Of a DNA stretch of 64,000 nt, positions 62,144-64,000 are shown one piece after another. The stretch is taken from contig NZ_CP120374.1 in the NCBI RefSeq assembly GCF_029892065.1, forward strand, positions 558,001-622,000, read 5' to 3'. The stretch is from Sinorhizobium garamanticum (lineage in GTDB: Bacteria; Pseudomonadota; Alphaproteobacteria; Rhizobiales; Rhizobiaceae). A model generated the notes under the pieces. That model did not search any database. It saw only the letters and a program-made list of their open reading frames with translations, and was not told where the DNA came from. The translations under genes were made by a program, and so were the position numbers. Each line of letters begins with the position of its first letter. Positions within the stretch are counted from its first letter, which is position 1.

Positions 62144-63760
62144 TCAGTAGGCCGCGATATCCGGCCAGCGGATTTCGATGCCTTCCCGGGTGAGCTCTCG
62201 CTGGAAGTCGCGCAGACGCTCGTCGTTTTCCTGGACCTGGTGAGGTTGCAGCTCCTTCTCAAGGCAATAGGCCGCGAGCATGCCGGCCACTTCGCCGATA
62301 TTCCATTCGACCGGATGCAGGCGGTAGCAGCCGTTGGTGATGTGGGTGGTGCCGATGTTCTTGCCGGCCGGAATGAGGTTCTTCATCCGCTCAGGCAGGA
62401 GCGCGCCAAGCGGGATCTCGAACGGGCAGGACGGCACGTCGATATAGTTGTCGCCGCCGGTCGAGGGATGCAGGTCGATGCGATACATGCCGATGCCGAC
62501 ACTGTCGCGATAGCTCACGGCACCTTTTTCTCCGCGTACCGCATAGGAAAGATCCTGCTCGACGATGCGCGTGACCGGCTTGATGCGGCGGCTTTCGCGG
62601 ATATAGGGCGCCATGGCGAGGCCATGTTCGGTGCCGGTGGTGTCGCCGCGCAGGCGAAGCCCGCGATAGCCCTGTCCGCCGTCGATGCGCGGCGCTTCCG
62701 TCTGCAGCCAGTAGAAGACCGAATAGGAAAGATCGGCGGCGGACTTCAGGTGCTTCGCCTTCTCCTCCTCGGAAACGTCGATGATCGTGCCGTCCATATA
62801 GTCGATCATCGGCCAGTTCACGAGGCAGATGTCGGATTCGTAGAAGCCGGGCTGGAAATTGCGGCGGGCCGCGATGCGGCGGAAGAGCCAAAGGTTTTCG
62901 TCTCCGCCACCCTTGCGCTGGTCGGCATCGACGAGCAGCGGATCGTCGTCCGGGTTCGGCGTGAACGAGCGGGTCGTGAGTTCCAGTGTGCGCGGATGTG
63001 GCGCGGTGAAGCCAAGCAGCGGTCCGCCCCAGAAATGCGGTTGGTACTTGCGCCAGTAGTCGTAGTTCTCGGGCTTGTCGATCGTCTGATCGCCATCCAC
63101 GTGATCAACCGCGAAGCAGATCGAAATGGCCTGGACATTCTCCGGCTGCGCTCGCGGCGGCGCGCTCGGCTCGCCCGTGTCCGACTGCGCCTCGAAGCCC
63201 TTTGCATATTCCGTGCCGGTTATTGGCAGCAGGTCGCCGAGTTCGGTCGCATCGAGTATGTAGACGGCGGAAATGGTGATCTCCCGGCCGGTATCGCGAT
63301 GACGCACGGTGACGGAGCGCACCGTATCCCCATCCACGTCTGCGGCAACCGGACGATACGGCTGCAGCACCTTCAGCTTGCCCGCGCCGCGGTACGGCAT
63401 CAGCATGGCTTCCATGACCGCGAGGCTGACGCGCGGCTCAGCGCAGATGCGGCTCACCCAGCCGGCGCCGGGATTGAGATCACCCCAAGCGCGGGCACCC
63501 TCGGTCAGCGGATAGTTGTCGCGGTAATACTGGCGGATGCCGTTGCGCAGTTTCCGATAGGAGCGGGTGATGCCGAACTGCTCGACCCAGGTATGCTCGT
63601 CGGAAGGCACAGCCTGGCTGGTCGACTGGCCGCCAATCCAGTCAAATTCCTCGGTCATGATGACGTTGCGCCCCGCCCGGCAGGCTCCGAGCGCGGCCGC
63701 CACGCCGCCGAGACCGCCGCCCACTACCAGAATAGCTGTATGCATCTCTGTCACGTTCAT
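62144..63760 (-). CDS. FAD-dependent oxidoreductase (PF12831 type)
   Basis: The 538-residue flavoprotein starts with the dinucleotide motif ILVVGGGLGGVAAALGACRA and GQSTSQAVPSDEH. It contains YILDATELGDLLPITGTEYA and ends with the family motif LIPAGKNIGTTHITNGCYRL followed by HPVEWNIGEVAGMLAA. Proteins of this type are found in sugar or polyol catabolic operons of rhizobia, with unknown substrates. ATG 63760 overlaps the stop of the LacI gene by one base (TGATG), so it is coupled to its likely regulator. Confidence 0.9.
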   Translation of the reverse strand: MNVTEMHTAILVVGGGLGGVAAALGACRAGRNVIMTEEFDWIGGQSTSQAVPSDEHTWVEQFGITRSYRKLRNGIRQYYRDNYPLTEGARAWGDLNPGAGWVSRICAEPRVSLAVMEAMLMPYRGAGKLKVLQPYRPVAADVDGDTVRSVTVRHRDTGREITISAVYILDATELGDLLPITGTEYAKGFEAQSDTGEPSAPPRAQPENVQAISICFAVDHVDGDQTIDKPENYDYWRKYQPHFWGGPLLGFTAPHPRTLELTTRSFTPNPDDDPLLVDADQRKGGGDENLWLFRRIAARRNFQPGFYESDICLVNWPMIDYMDGTIIDVSEEEKAKHLKSAADLSYSVFYWLQTEAPRIDGGQGYRGLRLRGDTTGTEHGLAMAPYIRESRRIKPVTRIVEQDLSYAVRGEKGAVSYRDSVGIGMYRIDLHPSTGGDNYIDVPSCPFEIPLGALLPERMKNLIPAGKNIGTTHITNGCYRLHPVEWNIGEVAGMLAAYCLEKELQPHQVQENDERLRDFQRELTREGIEIRWPDIAAY

Positions 63761-64000
63761 CACGTCCGTTTCTTTGCGGGCCAAAAGGCGTGTGCAGGAC
63801 CAAGGGTCTCGCCCTCGACCGGTTCACAGGTCAGGAGAATTTGTTGGATGGGTGCGGCGCCCTCGATGCGGCGCACCAGCATGGCGGTCGCCTGCCGGCC
63901 CATTTCCTCGCGGGGAATGTTGAAGGAGGCGAACTGCACATGGCTGCGTTCGGCGCGAACATGGCTGCCGAGCACGACGGCCGAAAAGTCACCCGGAAGA
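63760..64000 (-). CDS. LacI-family transcriptional regulator, C-terminal part (runs off the window)
   Basis: The visible 79 codons give the end of a LacI/PurR-type ligand domain: LPGDFSAVVLGSHVRAERSH, then FASFNIPREEMGRQATAMLV and QQILLTCEPVEGETLG. The DNA-binding domain lies beyond the right edge. It is the first known gene of the sugar operon read leftward, and very likely represses it until the transported sugar is present. Confidence 0.88.
   Translation of the reverse strand, partial: LPGDFSAVVLGSHVRAERSHVQFASFNIPREEMGRQATAMLVRRIEGAAPIQQILLTCEPVEGETLGPAHAFWPAKKRT

Noticed and set aside
1..64000. CRISPR arrays or phage modules
   Set aside because: No regularly spaced direct repeats with unique spacers, and no phage structural, integrase or lysis genes were seen.

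Overview
The window is high-GC DNA from a soil or rhizosphere alphaproteobacterium. Gene content points to Rhizobiales, most likely a Sinorhizobium/Ensifer-type genome, perhaps a megaplasmid or other accessory replicon. This is an inference from gene families: a hydroxyproline-catabolism cluster, ben/cat genes with a LysR regulator, a UgpC/MalFG-type sugar ABC system with a LacI regulator, a fused TRAP-TAXI transporter and a SigF/NrsF-type ECF pair. No rRNA, tRNA or CRISPR array was found.

Region 1 (1-9.9 kb). A TAXI-TRAP transporter is followed by a mosaic of small genes and gene remains: a frameshifted ClC channel fragment, a MarR regulator, a bactofilin-like protein, a DUF899 protein, a HigA antitoxin whose HigB partner survives only as a 3' stub, and a 5'-truncated TPR gene. 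Two near-identical 19-bp palindromes, at the MarR gene and at a membrane-protein gene 1.4 kb away, suggest one local regulon.

Region 2 (10.6-14.0 kb). Three overlapping genes encode an alpha/beta hydrolase, a P-loop NTPase and an ABC exporter-like protein. The exporter's nucleotide-binding domain has lost Walker A, Walker B and signature residues. I do not recognise this arrangement as a described system.

Region 3 (14.9-20.8 kb). An MFS remnant, then a four-gene two-component block: two histidine kinases, a LuxR-type regulator and a lone receiver. A secreted SgcJ/EcaC-like protein and a small hypothetical protein follow.

Region 4 (21.0-31.3 kb). This is a complete trans-4-hydroxy-L-proline catabolic operon: polar amino-acid ABC importer, epimerase, FAD D-amino-acid dehydrogenase, deaminase, semialdehyde dehydrogenase and two SDRs. 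A divergent GntR/FCD regulator sits next to paired operators.

Region 5 (31.6-41.5 kb). Mixed accessory genes: methyltransferase, hydrolase, frameshifted VOC gene, CPT-like kinase, AraC regulator with MFS pump, and a rifampin ADP-ribosyltransferase remnant. They are followed by a membrane class III cyclase and an OmpR-type regulator with Asn at the phospho-acceptor site.

Region 6 (40.3-44.7 kb). An ECF sigma/NrsF anti-sigma pair is surrounded by four GTAACC-N16-CGAAT-type promoters. These sit in front of a pseudoazurin operon, a DUF3179 gene and a small secreted protein, so this looks like a local envelope/redox stress regulon.

Region 7 (45.2-54.9 kb). catB-catC-catA-benA-benB-benC-benD-MFS-(benE remnant)-pcaD runs on the minus strand with a divergent CatR-type LysR regulator. 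It converts benzoate to 3-oxoadipate.

Region 8 (55.1-64.0 kb). A GSU2403-type nucleotidyltransferase-fold gene lies behind two copies of a 32-bp inverted repeat. A sugar ABC operon (LacI, FAD oxidoreductase, binding protein, two permeases, ATPase) follows. Its second permease is split by a 1114-bp IS30-family element with a 3-bp CAG duplication; removing the element and one CAG restores a 280-codon gene exactly.
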